Positions 21,583 through 34,161 of a stretch of 64,000 nucleotides of DNA are shown piece after piece; positions within the stretch are counted from its first letter, which is position 1, and every line of letters begins with the position of its first letter. The DNA comes from Corylus avellana (Eukaryota > Streptophyta > Magnoliopsida > Fagales > Betulaceae). The position numbers and the translations under genes were made by a program. The DNA is taken from the NCBI RefSeq assembly GCF_901000735.1, contig NC_081544.1, forward strand, positions 8,756,440 through 8,820,439, in the 5' to 3' direction. Below the pieces are notes generated by a model. The model was not told where the DNA came from. It ran no database searches and saw nothing but the letters and a program-made list of their open reading frames with translations.

Positions 21583-24500
21583 AAAGTTTATCCAAAATGG
21601 TAAACTTGTACGATTCTTGGGAGAACAATGGAGAGCGGCTCCACCTCGGGAAAACTTCATCTGAGAAATACACTACCATCCTCCCAGGAATCAACAGTCG
21701 CAAGAACGGTACCGAAGCAGAAGCTTTAACCGCCGAAACCAGGACAGGTATCCTCGGGAAGAGAGAGTAAGGCGAGAAGAGCACCGAGGAAGGCCAGCGC
21801 GCCCAACCCGTGAGCCCTAACATCAAGCTAACCTCCCGAAAATCCGCACCACAATTGGAGGATTCGCCGAGGAAGGAGAATCAGGGTGAGCAAGGAAGGA
21901 CTACACCTGACAACAGGAAGGCTCTCACGAAGTCTATGCTATCGGGAGGCCCGTGAAGCAGTCCCAAAAAAGTGAGATCGTGATCAGATTCTCAAATGCG
22001 GATACCTGGGTATCTCGCACCCACACACAGACACTTTGGTTATCACCCTAACGATGACAAATAATAACGTCCATCGCATCTTGGTGGATAATGGGAGCTC
22101 GGCAGACATCCTGTATTGGTCTGCATTCAAGAAGTTAAATCTGGGACAGGAGAAAATCGTCCCAAACAACTACCCCTTGATGGGATTCACGGGGGAATAG
22201 GTACAGCCAGTCGGATCAATTAAGCTACCGATCACAGTCGAGTCATATCCAAGGCAGGCAACTATAATGGTACGTTTCCTGTTGGTCGACCGACCTTCTG
22301 CTTACAATGCCATTATTGGGAGAACGGCTCTCAATGAATTAAGGGCCATCACATCAACCCCACACCTCAAGGTGAAATTCCCGATGGATCACAGAGTCAG
22401 GGAAATTAGGGGTGATCAATGGGCAGCCCGGCAATGTTACAATATTTCTATGAAAGAATACCCAAAAATCCTAGTCTCGGGGAACGCTAGCAAGGAGGAA
22501 AGATAGCAATTAAAGGGCGGTGAACCGGTCAAAGATCTTGAGGAATTCTCAGTTGGCGAACCTAACAGAATTATCAAAATTGGGTCCCAACTAGACCCAA
22601 TCACCAAGAAAGAGCTCAAGTCCTTCCTCCACAGTAACTGCGATGTATTCGCTCGGAGTCATGATGACATGCCAGGAATAGCACCTTCAGGCCTGGTGCA
22701 CAAGCTAAACGTCGACCCTAATTTCAAACTGGTACAACAGAAGCGAAGAGGATACTCGGCTGAAAAAAGTAGAGCTACCGCTGAAGAAGTCGAGAAATTG
22801 CATGAAGCCAGATTCATCAAAGAAATCCAGTACACCACTTGGGTGGCGAATGTGGTGCTAGTGAAGTAGTCAAACGAGAAATGGAGGATGTGTGTTGATT
22901 TCACAGATCTCAATAAAGAGTGCCCCAAAAACAACTATCCCTTGCCTCGAATCAACTAGCTTGTGGACTCAACTTCAGGATATGAGGTGCTAAGCTTTAT
23001 GGATGCATTCTTCGGATACAACCAGATTTCCATGCATGAGTCTGACCAAGAAAAAAAAGCCTTTATGACCGACACGGATCTGTATTGCTACCGAGTCATG
23101 CCGTTCAGACTGAAAAATGCGGGAGCTACATACCAACGATTAGTCAACAAAATGTTTCGAAAGCAGATTGGGGGAAACATGGAGGTGTATGTAGATGATA
23201 TGTCGGTGAAAAGCATACAGACGGTCAATCACGTAGCAGACTTAACCGAGGCGTTTGATACGCTAAGGCACTATGGGATGAAGCTTAATCCCTCTAAGTG
23301 TGCATTTGGAGTAGCTTCGGGCACGTTTCTTGGGTTCATCGTCTCTCGAAGGGGAATTGAAGCTAACCCCCAGAAAATCAAGGCGATCCTGGACATGCAA
23401 GCACTTCAAAGCACAAAGCAGTTGACAAGCAAAATAGCGGCACTGAATCGGTTCGTCTCTCGCTCGACCGACAAGTGTCTTCCCTTCTTCAAAATCCTGA
23501 AGAAAGCCTTCTCCTAGAGTCTAGAATGCGACAAAGCTTTCCAGGAATTGAAAAAATACCTAGTCAGCCCACCGCTACTGAGCCAACCGGTCGAAGGGGA
23601 AGCTTTATACCAGTATTTGGCGGTATTACCATCAACTATAAGCTCGGCCTTAATCCGAGAAGAGCAAGGAGAACAAAAGTCTATCTACTTTGTCAGCAAA
23701 GCCTTGCACAGTGCCAAAGATGGATACCCGCAGATCGAGAAGTTAGAATTCGCTTTGGTCACATTCGCCCGGATGTTGAGGCCATACTTTCAGGCGCACA
23801 CAATCAACGTATTGGCTAAGTATCCCTTATGAAAAATCTTGTAAAAGCCAAATTTGTAAGAGAGATTAGTCAATTGAGCCATAGAACTCGGAGAATTTGA
23901 CATAGAATTCCATCTGAGAACATCCCTGAAAGGGCAAGCATTAGCCAATTTTTTAGCTGAATTTTATGACATCTCCGAGGAAGAAGGAGCCAATCCGAGA
24001 GAGGCATGGGTAGCATCTGTAGACGGGTCCTCAACTCCGAAATGTAGCGGGATCGGAGTTGTGCTCGAGGGACCCAATGCTGAGAAATGTGAAGCAGCTG
24101 TACAGCTGAAATTTAGTACCACCAACAACGAGGCTGAATTTGAGGCCATGATCCTCGGTATGAACATGGCGAAGGAAATGGGAGTCAAGAACTTGGAAGT
24201 CAGAAACGACTCCCAAGTAGTGGTCGGACACGTTCGGGACGAATACGAGGCTGGGGGAAGCAAAATGAAGAAATATCTGGCGAAGGTGAAGGAGATCATG
24301 GAATCTTTTGACAAAGTAACCTTTACGAAGATTCCCATAGAAGAAAACTCACAAGCAGACTCCCTAGCTCGTATGGGATCCGCTACCGAGGAAGAAATCA
24401 TAACGGTTGATTGCCCAGCCCAAGAGCTAACCAAACCTTCATTTGGCCAAACAAATCAAGTAGCGTGCATTATGGAGAGAGAGCAGTGTCTAGATTGGGG

Positions 24501-25726
24501 CCACAACATCCTACAATTTCTCAAGGAAGGCAAGCTGCCATCTGATAACAAACTAGCATGGAAGATCCGCATCCAAGCAGCACGGTACACGCTAGTTGAT
24601 GGTGTTCTGTATCGAAGGGGTTACACCCTCCCTGCTCAAATGCCTATCCAAAAATGAGGCCGTATACGTGCTCAGAGAAATTCATGAGGGGGTGTGTGGC
24701 AGCCACTTGGGAAGGAGAATGTTAGCCCATAAAGCCATCCGAGTAGGGTATTATTGGCCGGGAATGAACCGAGATTCCCATGAAATGATAAAGCATTGCG
24801 ACAAATGCCAATGCTTTGACAGAATGCTAGCCAATCCACCCAAAGAATTAAGCCCAATTTCGGCCCCGTGGCCCTTCGCACAATTGGGGGTTGACTTAGT
24901 GGGCCCACTTCCAACGGGAAAATGAAGGTGTCGGTTCGTCGTGGTTGTTGTTGATCATTTCACCAAGTGGGCAAAGGCAGAAGCATTGGCCACTATTACC
25001 ACCAGAAACATAAGGAATTTCCTTTGGAAAGCGATCGTATGTTAGTACGGTATCCCTCATGCTTTTGTAACCGACAATGGAAAATGATTTGATTGCGAAC
25101 CTTTCCGAAGTTGGTGTGCCGAGCTCTATATTAGAAATTATTTCTTATCTCCCGGACATCCACAAGCCAACGGTCAGGTAGAATCAACAAATAAGACTCT
25201 GATGAAAACTCTGAAGAAAAAACTCAAAGACAAGAAAGGAGCGTGGGTAGAGATTCTTCTAGAAGTGCTATGGTCATATAGAACAACCATCTGAACACCA
25301 ACTGGAGAAACTCCTCTTTCCTTGGCATTCGGATCCGAGGCAGTCATCCCAGTGGAAATTGGCTCGATCAGTTTCCGAGTGAAGCATTACAACTCCGAGA
25401 TAAACGAAGAAGGAATAAAGCTCAGCTTGGATTTCCTCCAGGAAAAGAGGGACGATGCTCAGGTGATGATGGCAGCCTATCAATAGAGAACAGCCAGATA
25501 TTTCAACAAAAAGGTCAAGCCGAGGCAGTTCAAGATTGGGGACTGGGTCCTTCAGAAGGTTAGCATAGCCACCCGGGATTCAGCGGCAGGAAGGCTCGAA
25601 CCAAGATGGGAGGGACCATATAAAGTCATTCGAAGCCAGAGACAAGGAGCCTATTACCTACAAGATGTAGAAGGAAAGCCACTGCCGAGACCCTGGAATG
25701 CCGAGCACTTAAAAAAATATTATTAG
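21583..25726 (+). pseudogene. Tat pol: protease, RT, RNase H, archaeal-like RNase H, integrase
   Basis: Order and landmarks: a protease with ILVDNGSSADIL at about 22080-22115; RT with VANVVLVK, WRMCVDFTDLNK, the active site YVDD at 23188-23199 and LGFIVS; a first RNase H with FVSKALH (about 23690-23710); a second, archaeal-like RNase H with VASVDGSS (about 24012) and TNNEAEFEAMILG; an integrase with a His/Cys zinc-finger (CGSHLG...CDKC), core D at VDLVGPLP, VTDNG and HPQANGQVESTNKTL; and a C-terminal GDWVL...WEGPYKV. Premature stops occur at many places, including 22198, 22867, 22960, 23515, 23830, 24922, 25042 and 25291, and there are frame changes near 24655. Many stops replace codons by C-to-T or G-to-A changes, as expected for long-methylated DNA. 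Confidence 0.92.
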
Positions 25727-25878
25727 GAATTTTCCATTGCATTCATTTCTTGTAATTCTTGATTATTTATAAAGATCAATTTATGGCGACTCATTTGAGC
25801 GTCGGAGAACCCTTGGTCAAAATGACCATTGGGCCCAGTGACAAATTCCCTGTCTTGCATTAAGCTCGGAACAAAGGA

Positions 25879-26120
25879 GAAAACCCTTAAAGAAAAAAAA
25901 AAAAATCTCCTCGCCTTGGAACAAAGGAGAAAACCCTCAGCAAAAAAAATCTTCCATCTCAAGAACTAGGGAGTAAACCCTCAGCAAAAAAAATCTCACA
26001 TCTTGAGAACTAGGGAGTAAACCCTCAGCAAAACAAATCTCCCACTTTGGGAGCTAGGGAGTAAACCCTCAGCAAAAAAAATCCCCACTTCGGGAACCGG
26101 GGGGTAAACCCTTAACAAAA
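25879..26120 (+). repeat. 44-bp tandem repeats 3' of Tat pol
   Basis: The core AAACCCTCAGCAAAA is repeated at 25931, 25975, 26019 and 26063 with exact 44-bp spacing, with a diverged unit at 26106 and older ones near 25882. Variable tandem repeats between pol and the 3' LTR are frequent in Tat-lineage elements. Confidence 0.9.
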
Positions 26121-26518
26121 CCCAACTAGGCCCTTAACCAGGAAGACCGAGGATTCATCAAACATGAGATTTTCAAGCACGGCAAAACAAACAAACAAAG
26201 CCAAAAAGACACAGCACAACATAACAAAGGAGTCAAAGGTAACCAATTCATTTAAGACTTTACATCACAAGAAGATTCTATTACAAAAGATCAAGTCAAA
26301 ACAATTACATGAAAGGTCAAGTTACAATAGACACTTGGCTACTTGTTTATCTAACTACATCGCAGGTATCACATTTGGGTTCGATCTGGTACTCTACGTC
26401 CAAAGTGACGTTGTACAAATCACATTTAAGCAATCACCCAGAAATATGATGAACAAGAAAATTAAAGCACTAGAAGGGCCATTGCAGTTTATATCAAAGG
26501 CTACCGACGATGACCTTC

Positions 26519-26989
26519 ACTAGGTGAACCATCTTTCTCAAGAGCCCTAGCCTTCCAAAGCTGGTATTTCCTGCGAAGTCTCCGGCACTTCTCTTCCTCC
26601 TTCAAAAACAGTCGGGTGGCAGAATAAAAATCGGAGGCTTTCTCCCATCTTTTCTCGTGAATACTAACGAGATAAGCTTTGAGATCCGTAATCCATCAAT
26701 CTCGTGACTCCAGCTGCCGGTCTTTCTAGGCTATCTAATAATCCTTCACTTAGATGTCGGCCGTCAACTTCACCAACTGGTTGGAACGATCCACCAAGCA
26801 CTGCTCCCGTGCCTCCAACAGCAAGCGTAATTCGGCAATTTCTACCTCGAAATCGCTGGGAGCACTAGAATGAGGCCGCTCAGTCGAGTGGTGGGATGAA
26901 GACACCACACCCACAAGAAACAAAAAGGAGGCAGAAGTAGCTGACGACTCTATCCCCGCCAAACTCCCAGACGAAGAAATAGAAGCCAT
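26519..26989 (-). pseudogene. Small antisense coiled-coil gene of the Tat element
   Basis: ATG at 26989 on the minus strand opens a frame starting MASISSSGSLAGIESSATSA, followed by a heptad-rich part (IAELRLLLEAREQCLVDRSN). A stop at 26750 breaks it. Coiled-coil-like sequence resumes further along (FLKEEEKCRRLRRKYQLWKA) and ends with EKDGSPSEGHR at about 26519. Small Ser-rich, coiled-coil reading frames between pol and LTR occur in related elements. Function unknown. Confidence 0.5.
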
Positions 26990-27492
26990 GAGGATAGAAA
27001 TTGAAGAGAAAGAAGTGCAGTCAATTGAATGAGAATTCTTTCAACCCAAAGTGATATTTATAGTGCATAAGCCCTTGGAAAATGAAAAGGCATCTTTAAA
27101 TGCAAAGAGACATCCCGCGCAGAATCACCTAGGAAACCCAAATGGTGACTCACCACGTGTTCTGTCATCGAAGGCCGTGCCTGTAATAATGATGAACTCT
27201 AAAACCTGAAACGACAGATACCAAAAGACTAATAGAGTATTTAATGACCGAGGATCACAATACATTCCAACCCTCGACTTGGGGGGTAGGACACCCGACC
27301 GCAAAATACAACAACAAGGGCATTTAAAGGTGCACGGAAACATCAAAACATCGGAAGATCAAAGACAGTTCAGATATGCATTAAAAGCATCCAAAAAATA
27401 TCAAGAAGACCAACAGCAGTTCAAATAAGAGTAAAAGTCCATATACAAAACAAACAAAAATGTTTAAGTATGGGATTCATTAGTATCGTCAT

Positions 27493-28330
27493 CTACAAGG
27501 ATCTCGGGACCAAAAGGCTCTGGGGTAAATTCGCTTTTGGGCGAAACCCATGCACATTGACTTTTGGGGCATCAGGAATCAACTCCCTGCCTGCGTCGAC
27601 CATTTCATCAACAGCAACAGTTGGCACCTCCATGAAATTCGACTCCACTGTGGTAGGGTCGATGCCAAACTGATCTCTACGGACGGTGAGGTACCGATGA
27701 TTCTCAAAACCCCAATGAAATTCGCGAGCCCACAGGTCCCGAAGCCAAGGAACAAATGACAACTCAGCAAGATAATGAACCGCTTTAGCCTTCCAATAGA
27801 AGTACCCTTGGCGAAGCCAATCACACCTAGCTCGGGAAGCTTCCAAATCACCTTGAAACTTCTTACAGGCATCTTCCGAATGAGATAATTGAGCCTCAAG
27901 CGTTTCGAAAAGTTTTCGGAAGCCCTCCTCGAAAACCCGAACCTCATAATGCTCCTCCGCGATTCTCGCATTTTTTGCAACCAATCGGGCAGCAGTGGAC
28001 TCCGCCTCCGTAACTAGATTCGCCAACTCCTAGCCGTCCCGGTCGGCAACGTCGAGGCATGTCTGAAGATGAGCATTGGCCAACTTTGATTCACTAAGCC
28101 CTTGTTGGGTCGCTAAGAGCTTGTCCTTCTTCCTTGCAAACAGACGATAGAGATTCTCCACCTCGGAACCAGGGTCCTGAGAACTAGAGGCCGCTTGCTT
28201 CTTGCTCAGCTTCGGAACTAAGCCCCACAGCTCAACTCTCTCATCAGCATACTCCTGCTGACCCTCCTGAAACTCTTTATACCAACTCGCGATAAGAGTG
28301 GAGCTCTATAGGAAGGGAAATCGTGTCAAA
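27493..28330 (-). pseudogene. Antisense gene of the Tat element, 3' part
   Basis: Continuation, after the nested Athila-like insertion, of the minus-strand gene starting at 38669. It encodes a long coiled-coil segment (EAESTAARLVAKNARIAEEH, EAQLSHSEDACKKFQGDLEA) followed by a part with LRDLWAREFHWGFENHRYL and a Pro-rich end near 27493. A stop at about 28032 interrupts it. Coiled-coil tails are usual for the C-terminal half of proteins carrying the 'putative gypsy type transposon' domain. It is separated from its 5' part by 8.6 kb of foreign sequence. Confidence 0.6.
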
Positions 28331-28387
28331 AATAGTAAAAGCACTCGAAAAATAGTAGAAGAAGTATAAACTACTTAATGTATAGTG

Positions 28388-29704
28388 TGTTGTTACAAAT
28401 ATCTACCTAAATTAATAGGCAAATAATTGTATGTTTTATCCGTAAGTGCAAGAGGTCAACATAGTAGTATAGAGTGCAAGTATGGGGTCATTCCCACGAG
28501 GATTGCTAAATTTTGTCTAAAATAAATTTCAAAAGTAAAACAAAACAAAGATTGGATTTGAGTTGATAATAATAAAAAGGTAGGGCTTTGATATCCACCA
28601 CTGATTATATTTAGATAATATATCAATATGCCAATGTTTTGATCATGTTATGTATATCTAATGTTTGTCAACCTAAGGGCATGGGTGTATATTCCATAAG
28701 CAACGAGTTAGGCATGGGTGTATACTCTAACTCTTTTCTTTCTTAAAGGATTTAGCATGAGTGTATACTAAGTTGTTCTTTAATAAAATATATATTCTGT
28801 AGAAATTGACAAACACATGAGGCCTAGGGCATGGGTGTATACTCCTGGTTCTCCATGTTGATTAAACCAAGAATCCGGTGCGGATTTCTTTGGTTACTTT
28901 TATTAAACCTAAGACTCAGTCATCCAAATTGATTTAACTAACTAGTCAATACCACATGCATATATTGATCAGGCACACACATATGAGGAATTCATGAAAA
29001 CATGAATTAATCAAGTTAAATACCATAACATGATCATCACAAAGGCACCAATATTGAATATTAACTAAACATAACTAGGGCTTCGATCTAGCCCTACTAA
29101 ATAAATTAGTTACACATAGTTTGATGTTAAACATCTTCATAAAATAAAATAATAGAAAGGAAAAGAATAAACCTGAAACTTGAACTTGAAGAGCTCCAAT
29201 TCTTCTCCTTGAAAATTGTGTGTGTATTCTAGAGATTTAAGGGTCTATTTATAAGCCTTAAGAATACTCTAGAAACACTAAAAATCATAGGGTTTGCACT
29301 AAGTTACAAAACCCTAGAAATTGCACTTTTCATATCAAGGTTGGCGGCTGACTTGCCCATCACGCACGGGTGCGCTCGATTGCAGCTTGTGTGCGATCGA
29401 TCGCAGGACTTCGATTGATCCTCGTGTGCTGGGCGCTTGATCGCGGGTGCCTTGCGCTTGTGGTCCTCGCCTGTAGTGTGCTTGATCGCAGCTCCCCTGC
29501 GATCGATAGCACTACCAGAGCCTCTAATTTTCTCAAAATAGCTCTTCTAAGTCTGAAATTTCTGAGATTGCTTCTTTTTCTTCCAGTGACCTACAAAATC
29601 AAGGAAAACACATAAAAGAACTAAAATGGCATAAATTAACCAAAACTAAAGGATTAACACATGTAAGTTAAGGGCTAAAAATATGAATAATTTAGCACTT
29701 AACA
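28388..29704 (-). repeat. 3' LTR of the Athila-like element
   Basis: Contains four copies of a GCATGGGTGTATACT-like word (about 28679, 28711, 28755 and 28829) and a cluster of CGATCGCA words at 29370-29510. It aligns with 35713-36998 across its length; small indels, including a segment of about 45 bp near 29400-29450 lacking in the other LTR, give moderate divergence. Confidence 0.92.
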
Positions 29705-29715
29705 CACCCCCAAAC
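29705..29715 (-). promoter_or_regulatory. Polypurine tract of the Athila-like element
   Basis: On the minus strand GTTTGGGGGTG directly precedes the LTR start TGTTAAGTGC. It primes plus-strand DNA synthesis and fixes the element's orientation. Confidence 0.8.
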
Positions 29716-30504
29716 TTACATATTGCTAGTCCCTTAGCAATACAAAATTAAAGATTAAATGGAAAAACATAAAACAAAAGATAAATCCGTCTTTTGTAGG
29801 ATGTACGATTGCATTTAACATATGCAACAAACCTTTTAAACCCCTAGGAGTTCCCTAGAGGATGAGTGAAGTCTCATGAGGGTTTTCCAGAAATGTTACC
29901 CACAAACATCATGCACAGTTCATGTTATTCTAAAAATTAAAGTATCACTTCAAGATCGTGATTTTCATTCATTAGCAAGCTTAAAAAAATGAACTCTATC
30001 TTCATAATGAATTGGAATTTAAAAGTTCAATCACTTACAAAGGACATGCTAAAACATCACAAGTTTGAAAACAGTGTAAAGTGAACTAACACAAAATTAT
30101 GAGGCTGCCAAGCATTTCCAATGTGCAATGTCTCAATATCTCAAAATTCACTGAAATCTCTACTAGAATGAACAACAATGGCATATTTCTTTTCTTCTTT
30201 TTTCTCTCTTTTTTTTTTTTTTTTTTGTCAGGTTGTGTAATGTTTGGTTTCCTTAAGCTTTCTAATTGACCCATGTAACGAGTGTTAAGTCAATAACTCC
30301 CAAACCAGATGATTTTAGGGCATTAGGTGTAGAGACACCCCTAGGACTTACTAGCTCAAGTCAAAAAGGCTACAAAACCAAACTAACCATGACATCTATC
30401 AAATCAAAATTTTCACCTTTTTGACGTGAACACTCAATGCTTTGAGGCAAGAGGTCCAGTTACTCAGTGAAAAGCTTATCAATGATTTTTTTTTTTTTTT
30501 ATAT

Positions 30505-30539
<35 letters not shown>

Positions 30540-30576
30540 GTGTTCTCATACCCACACACACACACACACACACACA
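30505..30576. repeat. Two (CA)n microsatellites
   Basis: CA runs at 30505-30532 and 30553-30576, separated by TATATATGTGTTCTCATACC; the flank TGTGTTCTCATACCCACA occurs twice (30540 and 30597), so the unit was locally duplicated. Non-coding part of the Athila-like element. Confidence 0.9.
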
Positions 30577-30905
30577 TATATGTGTGTAAGCAACATGTGT
30601 TCTCATACCCACAAACTTAAATGACACATTGTCCCCGATGTGTTTAAAACAAAGAAAGAATATACCCGAAGATGGACAACACTGTCTTGGAAACAATGGC
30701 TCATAGCGCACCCCCAAACTTGAATTGAAGCACACTTGTCCTTGCAAAATAAGAAAAACAGAAACAAGTAAAAAGAACAAAGCAAATAAAGATAAATAAA
30801 AAAAAATGAAGCACACAAAAATAAAATAACAAGATAAACTATAAGGTGCCTCCCATGAGCGCTAAGTTTAACGTCTTCAGCCAGATCGTGATTCCCCTCT
30901 CAACG

Positions 30906-32060
30906 TTATCCCGAAGAAGATGCTCTAGCTGGTGGTAGCAAACGGCTGAGAATGGAACGCATCAATTCTTCTAAGGCAGCTGGTCTTTGATCCATCAGGA
31001 CTTTATCCTCCCGAGCCTCTCTTCTTTGATCAGCCAACTCTCTCCGCAGGCCGGCCATTTCTTCACTGAGTGAGCGATATTGTGTTGCACGAAAAATGAC
31101 CGAGGCTTTCTCCTCTAGTGCTTCCGGCTTAGCTGTGGGTTCATCTTCTGCCATCGGCTCAGCCTCACTCTCTTCCGTGTCAACTGCTAGTGCTGGAGGT
31201 ACCCAAGGCATGTGGGAGCAGCTCTGGTTCCATTGGCGAATGCCAAAGATGGGAGTAGCAGTGACTGGCTCATCAACTGCGGTGCCCTTTATTCCTTTCT
31301 TCCGGAGGATATAAATGATTAAATATGGGAAAGGCAGCCCCATGAGTGAGTGGACTCAGCTCCTCCGATATATACTCTATTCCAGAATTTGTGAATTTGG
31401 TTCCAGATGATATCAAGAATGGAACACCAGGCACCTTTATGAAAGACGTAGAGTGTTTGGAGAAATTGATCCCGCCTTTGAGTCTTGTGCCCCAAGGGAA
31501 AGGCATTGCGGTGCAAAACAGAGTCCACAAACCAAAGCCGTGGAGGTAGCTTGGACCGGCTGTCGGCATTACGATGAGTGTCGGCATATTGCCCTTGACA
31601 CATGTCCTCAATGATTTCCGCTACATAGAATCTGGGCGTTTGCTCGGCAAGTTGTGCTTCCGCTGGAGGGTGCTCATCATTTCATTGGAGTGCAGCGGCA
31701 ATGTCGGCCCTTGTCACTTCAATAGCTCGGCCATACACTGTGGAAGATAGGGCAACCAGTCTGTTGCTATCATGGTAAAGGTGGGCATAGAACTCGGTCA
31801 CCAATTTTCTATATGCAGTAGGTGACTGGCTTGAAAAGCATCTTGAGCCCCCGGCACTTGAACTCAGCAACAGCCCATTGAGTCACCTCAAAGTTTTGGA
31901 AATCTTCTCGAATGCAAACAGCAGTTCCCGCTCCCCAAAAGTGGGCGGGGGAGAAGTGGCTTAGGCATCGGACCCCTGAGAAGATGAAGCTCGAGTTTTT
32001 GGCATGATGTGCTGGGTTCAGGAATTCTGTCGAACACTTGGTGTGCGGTGTGACGACCAA
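30906..32060 (-). pseudogene. Extra 3' reading frame of the Athila-like element (broken)
   Basis: Minus-strand fragments after the integrase remnant: a stretch with YRKLVTEFYAHLY and VYGRAIEVTRADIAAAL (about 31870-31682), a part with KFTNSGIEYISEELSPLTHG (31611-31273), and an acidic then coiled-coil end with EEMAGLRRELADQRREARED (31343-30906). FYA.L followed by a V.GR.I...I segment is typical of the plant-transposon domain in the env-position ORF of Athila elements. Frame changes and stops separate the pieces. Identification is from pattern memory. Confidence 0.5.
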
Positions 32061-32447
32061 GGTTTGAACATCTCAGCACTCCTGCCCAAAACTCCTTGCA
32101 AAAACAGTAAAACCCAGAACAGATAGGCAAATGTGGGTGGAGAAACACCCAAAATTTGCAAAAGTTTGAAAAAAAAATGGAGAGTGGGTATAAGGGGATT
32201 TGGGGTGTTGATGGGTGATGGTGTGTGTGATATGCGATGATGGTGGTGGCCACAGGGGAGAATGGAGTCGTGTAGGTGCAGATGCGGTGTGGTGGTGGTG
32301 GTTGAAGGCCGGTGGAAGTGAGGAAAAGTGGTGGTGTGTCGGTGGAGGTGTAGTTGTAGTGATGGGGTGTGAGTGGTGTGTGTACGGCGCAAGGGAAGGT
32401 GGTGTGAAAATGAAGGAGAAGTGACCTAAAATAGGTCACGTGGCCTG

Positions 32448-32630
32448 TTGCTCGAGTGAGCTCGATCGCATGCATGGTTCACTCGATCACACTTGCGCAG
32501 TGGTGTGCATGTGTGGGTGATGTGTGCTCGAGCGCACACATGGTGCGCTCGATCGCACTAACAGAATGTACAAAGCCGAAAATTGAGCACTGCGCTCGAT
32601 CGCATGCAGGTTGCGATCAATCGTTTTAAC
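32448..32630. repeat. Cluster of GCTCGATCGCA-like palindromic words
   Basis: Words such as GAGCTCGATCGCATGCATGG, GTGCTCGAGCGCAC, TGCGCTCGATCGCAC and TGCGCTCGATCGCATGC recur at about 32457, 32526, 32549 and 32592. Similar words are in both LTRs (29370-29510 and 36725-36795) and at 35498-35535, several followed by TAACAGAATG. Very CpG-rich for this AT-rich region. Confidence 0.75.
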
Positions 32631-32882
32631 AAAATGTGGAATTTTCTTTTTTCTTTTTTTTTTAGGAATATGAAAATGCAAAATGTACAACAACTTAATG
32701 AAATAAAAAGAAAACATAAAAGAAAAGTAAGAACACTAAAAGTATTACAGAAATTATGTAAAGTAAGCAAAGTAAGAGATGGAAAAGCGTATCGCCTTTA
32801 GTGGCCTCAGTACCACTGTTCTGAGTAGATGCGCTTGAGCTCCTAGACTGCTCAACCGCTTCTACTAGTAGTTGTAATGCTA

Positions 32883-33068
32883 CTAGTGTGGAGAGATGCA
32901 CTTGAACTCCACTGACTGTGTCTTAAGTGCACTTGGTGGTGCAAGGACATGACTCACTTTATAAGTCAACACTTTTTGTTCCACATCGAACTCCTTCTTG
33001 ACACGCTTCTTATGATGATAAGCCTTGGGTCTTTTTTTGTGGAGCTTGGTAATCCTCATTTGCTTCAT
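32883..33068 (-). pseudogene. Integrase C-terminal remnant of the Athila-like element
   Basis: A short frame contains KKRPKAYHHKKRVKKEFDVE followed by QKVLTY, like the region before the end of plant gypsy integrases (AxxxHDK...F..G.KVLLY). Neither the RT domain nor the integrase core is present between it and the protease at 33355-33678, so about 3 kb of pol is missing. Confidence 0.5.
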
Positions 33069-33354
33069 ACCTCAATTCATCTAGTTCATGCAGCTGCAGC
33101 TTCCTCTTAGCACTAGGATATGGTGGAAAGGCTTTAAGGGGGTGCTCTGCTCCACTGATGTCCTCAATAACATTTTCATAGACTGGCCCAATGTCCTGCC
33201 TTGTGAACTTGTGAGTGAGGGGGTCTTCACGGAATCTTTATGTGGGTCCTGCAAAACTAGCTCACTAACACCTTGGATCATACAAACATCAAAACATTTG
33301 AAATCATCTTGAGGTAATTGCATTGTATCAAATATTTTGAACTCTATTGTTTCA

Positions 33355-33678
33355 CTATTCACCTTCATACTTATAGTACCCTTTTTTCACACCTATTATA
33401 GTATCAGCAGTTCTCATAAAGGGTCTTCCTAAGATGATAGGCATAGGGGATTCTTCCACATCCAACACAATGAAATCAGCATGTAAAATAAATGTACCTA
33501 CCTTTATCAACACATCCTCAAGTATACCTCTTGGTCTTTTGATGCTTTTGTCTGCCAATTGTAAGGTGGCTAAGGTTGGTTGAAGCTCCCCCAAACCTAG
33601 CTTTTCACTGTAAGGCAGCAAATTGATCCATGCTCCCAGATCCATTAATGCATGCTCAAAAAGATAGTCTTCTATCAT
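33355..33678 (-). pseudogene. Athila-like aspartic protease
   Basis: The frame contains ALMDLGAWINLLPYS, the position of the catalytic D-S/T/L-G-A motif (here DLGA, as commonly seen in Athila proteases), then LGLGELQPT, LQLADKSIKRPRGILEDVLI and a flap/end motif MPIILGRPFM. It is just downstream of gag on the minus strand and partly overlaps a frame change at its start. Confidence 0.8.
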
Positions 33679-34161
33679 GTAGGAATGGTAAAACTACCCG
33701 GATCTGTTACCTTTGGTGGTAATTTTCGTAGCAAAACTGCACTTACCTCCTCTATTAAGGCCACAGTCTCATGCTCCTGAAACTTCCTTTTGTTAGTGCA
33801 ACAGTCCTTTAAAAATTTAGAATATGAAGGAATTTGTTTAATTGCATCTAATAAAGGAATGTTGATTTCTACTTTCCTCAAGGTCTCAAAGATATCTATG
33901 AGTTGTTTTTCTTTCTTGGGTTTGACTAGGCTTTGAGGAAAGGGTGGTACATGCACCTTCTCCATTTTGTTTACCTTGGAAGTTGATACTTCATCTGCAG
34001 ATGCTTGAGGTGACTCTTCAGTTCCTATGACATTTCCATTTCTAAGAACTATGACCCTGCTTTCTTTCACTCAGCTCCTTTTCTATTTGCCCCATCTGTA
34101 ATTCTAGTCTTTGGATGGCTTGATTGGTTCTTTGGAACGCTTGATCGGCCCTTGTATTGAT

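Noticed and set aside
23964..24434. 156-codon minus-strand frame inside Tat pol
   Set aside because: It is a shadow of the archaeal-like RNase H on the plus strand and has no recognised content.
30442..30816. Open frames over Thr-His and Cys-Val repeats
   Set aside because: They are produced by the CA/TG microsatellites and have no start context or family match.
32215..32424. Gly/Val-rich open frame on the plus strand
   Set aside because: Antisense to the Athila-like element and built from GGTGGTG-type low-complexity sequence; no family match.
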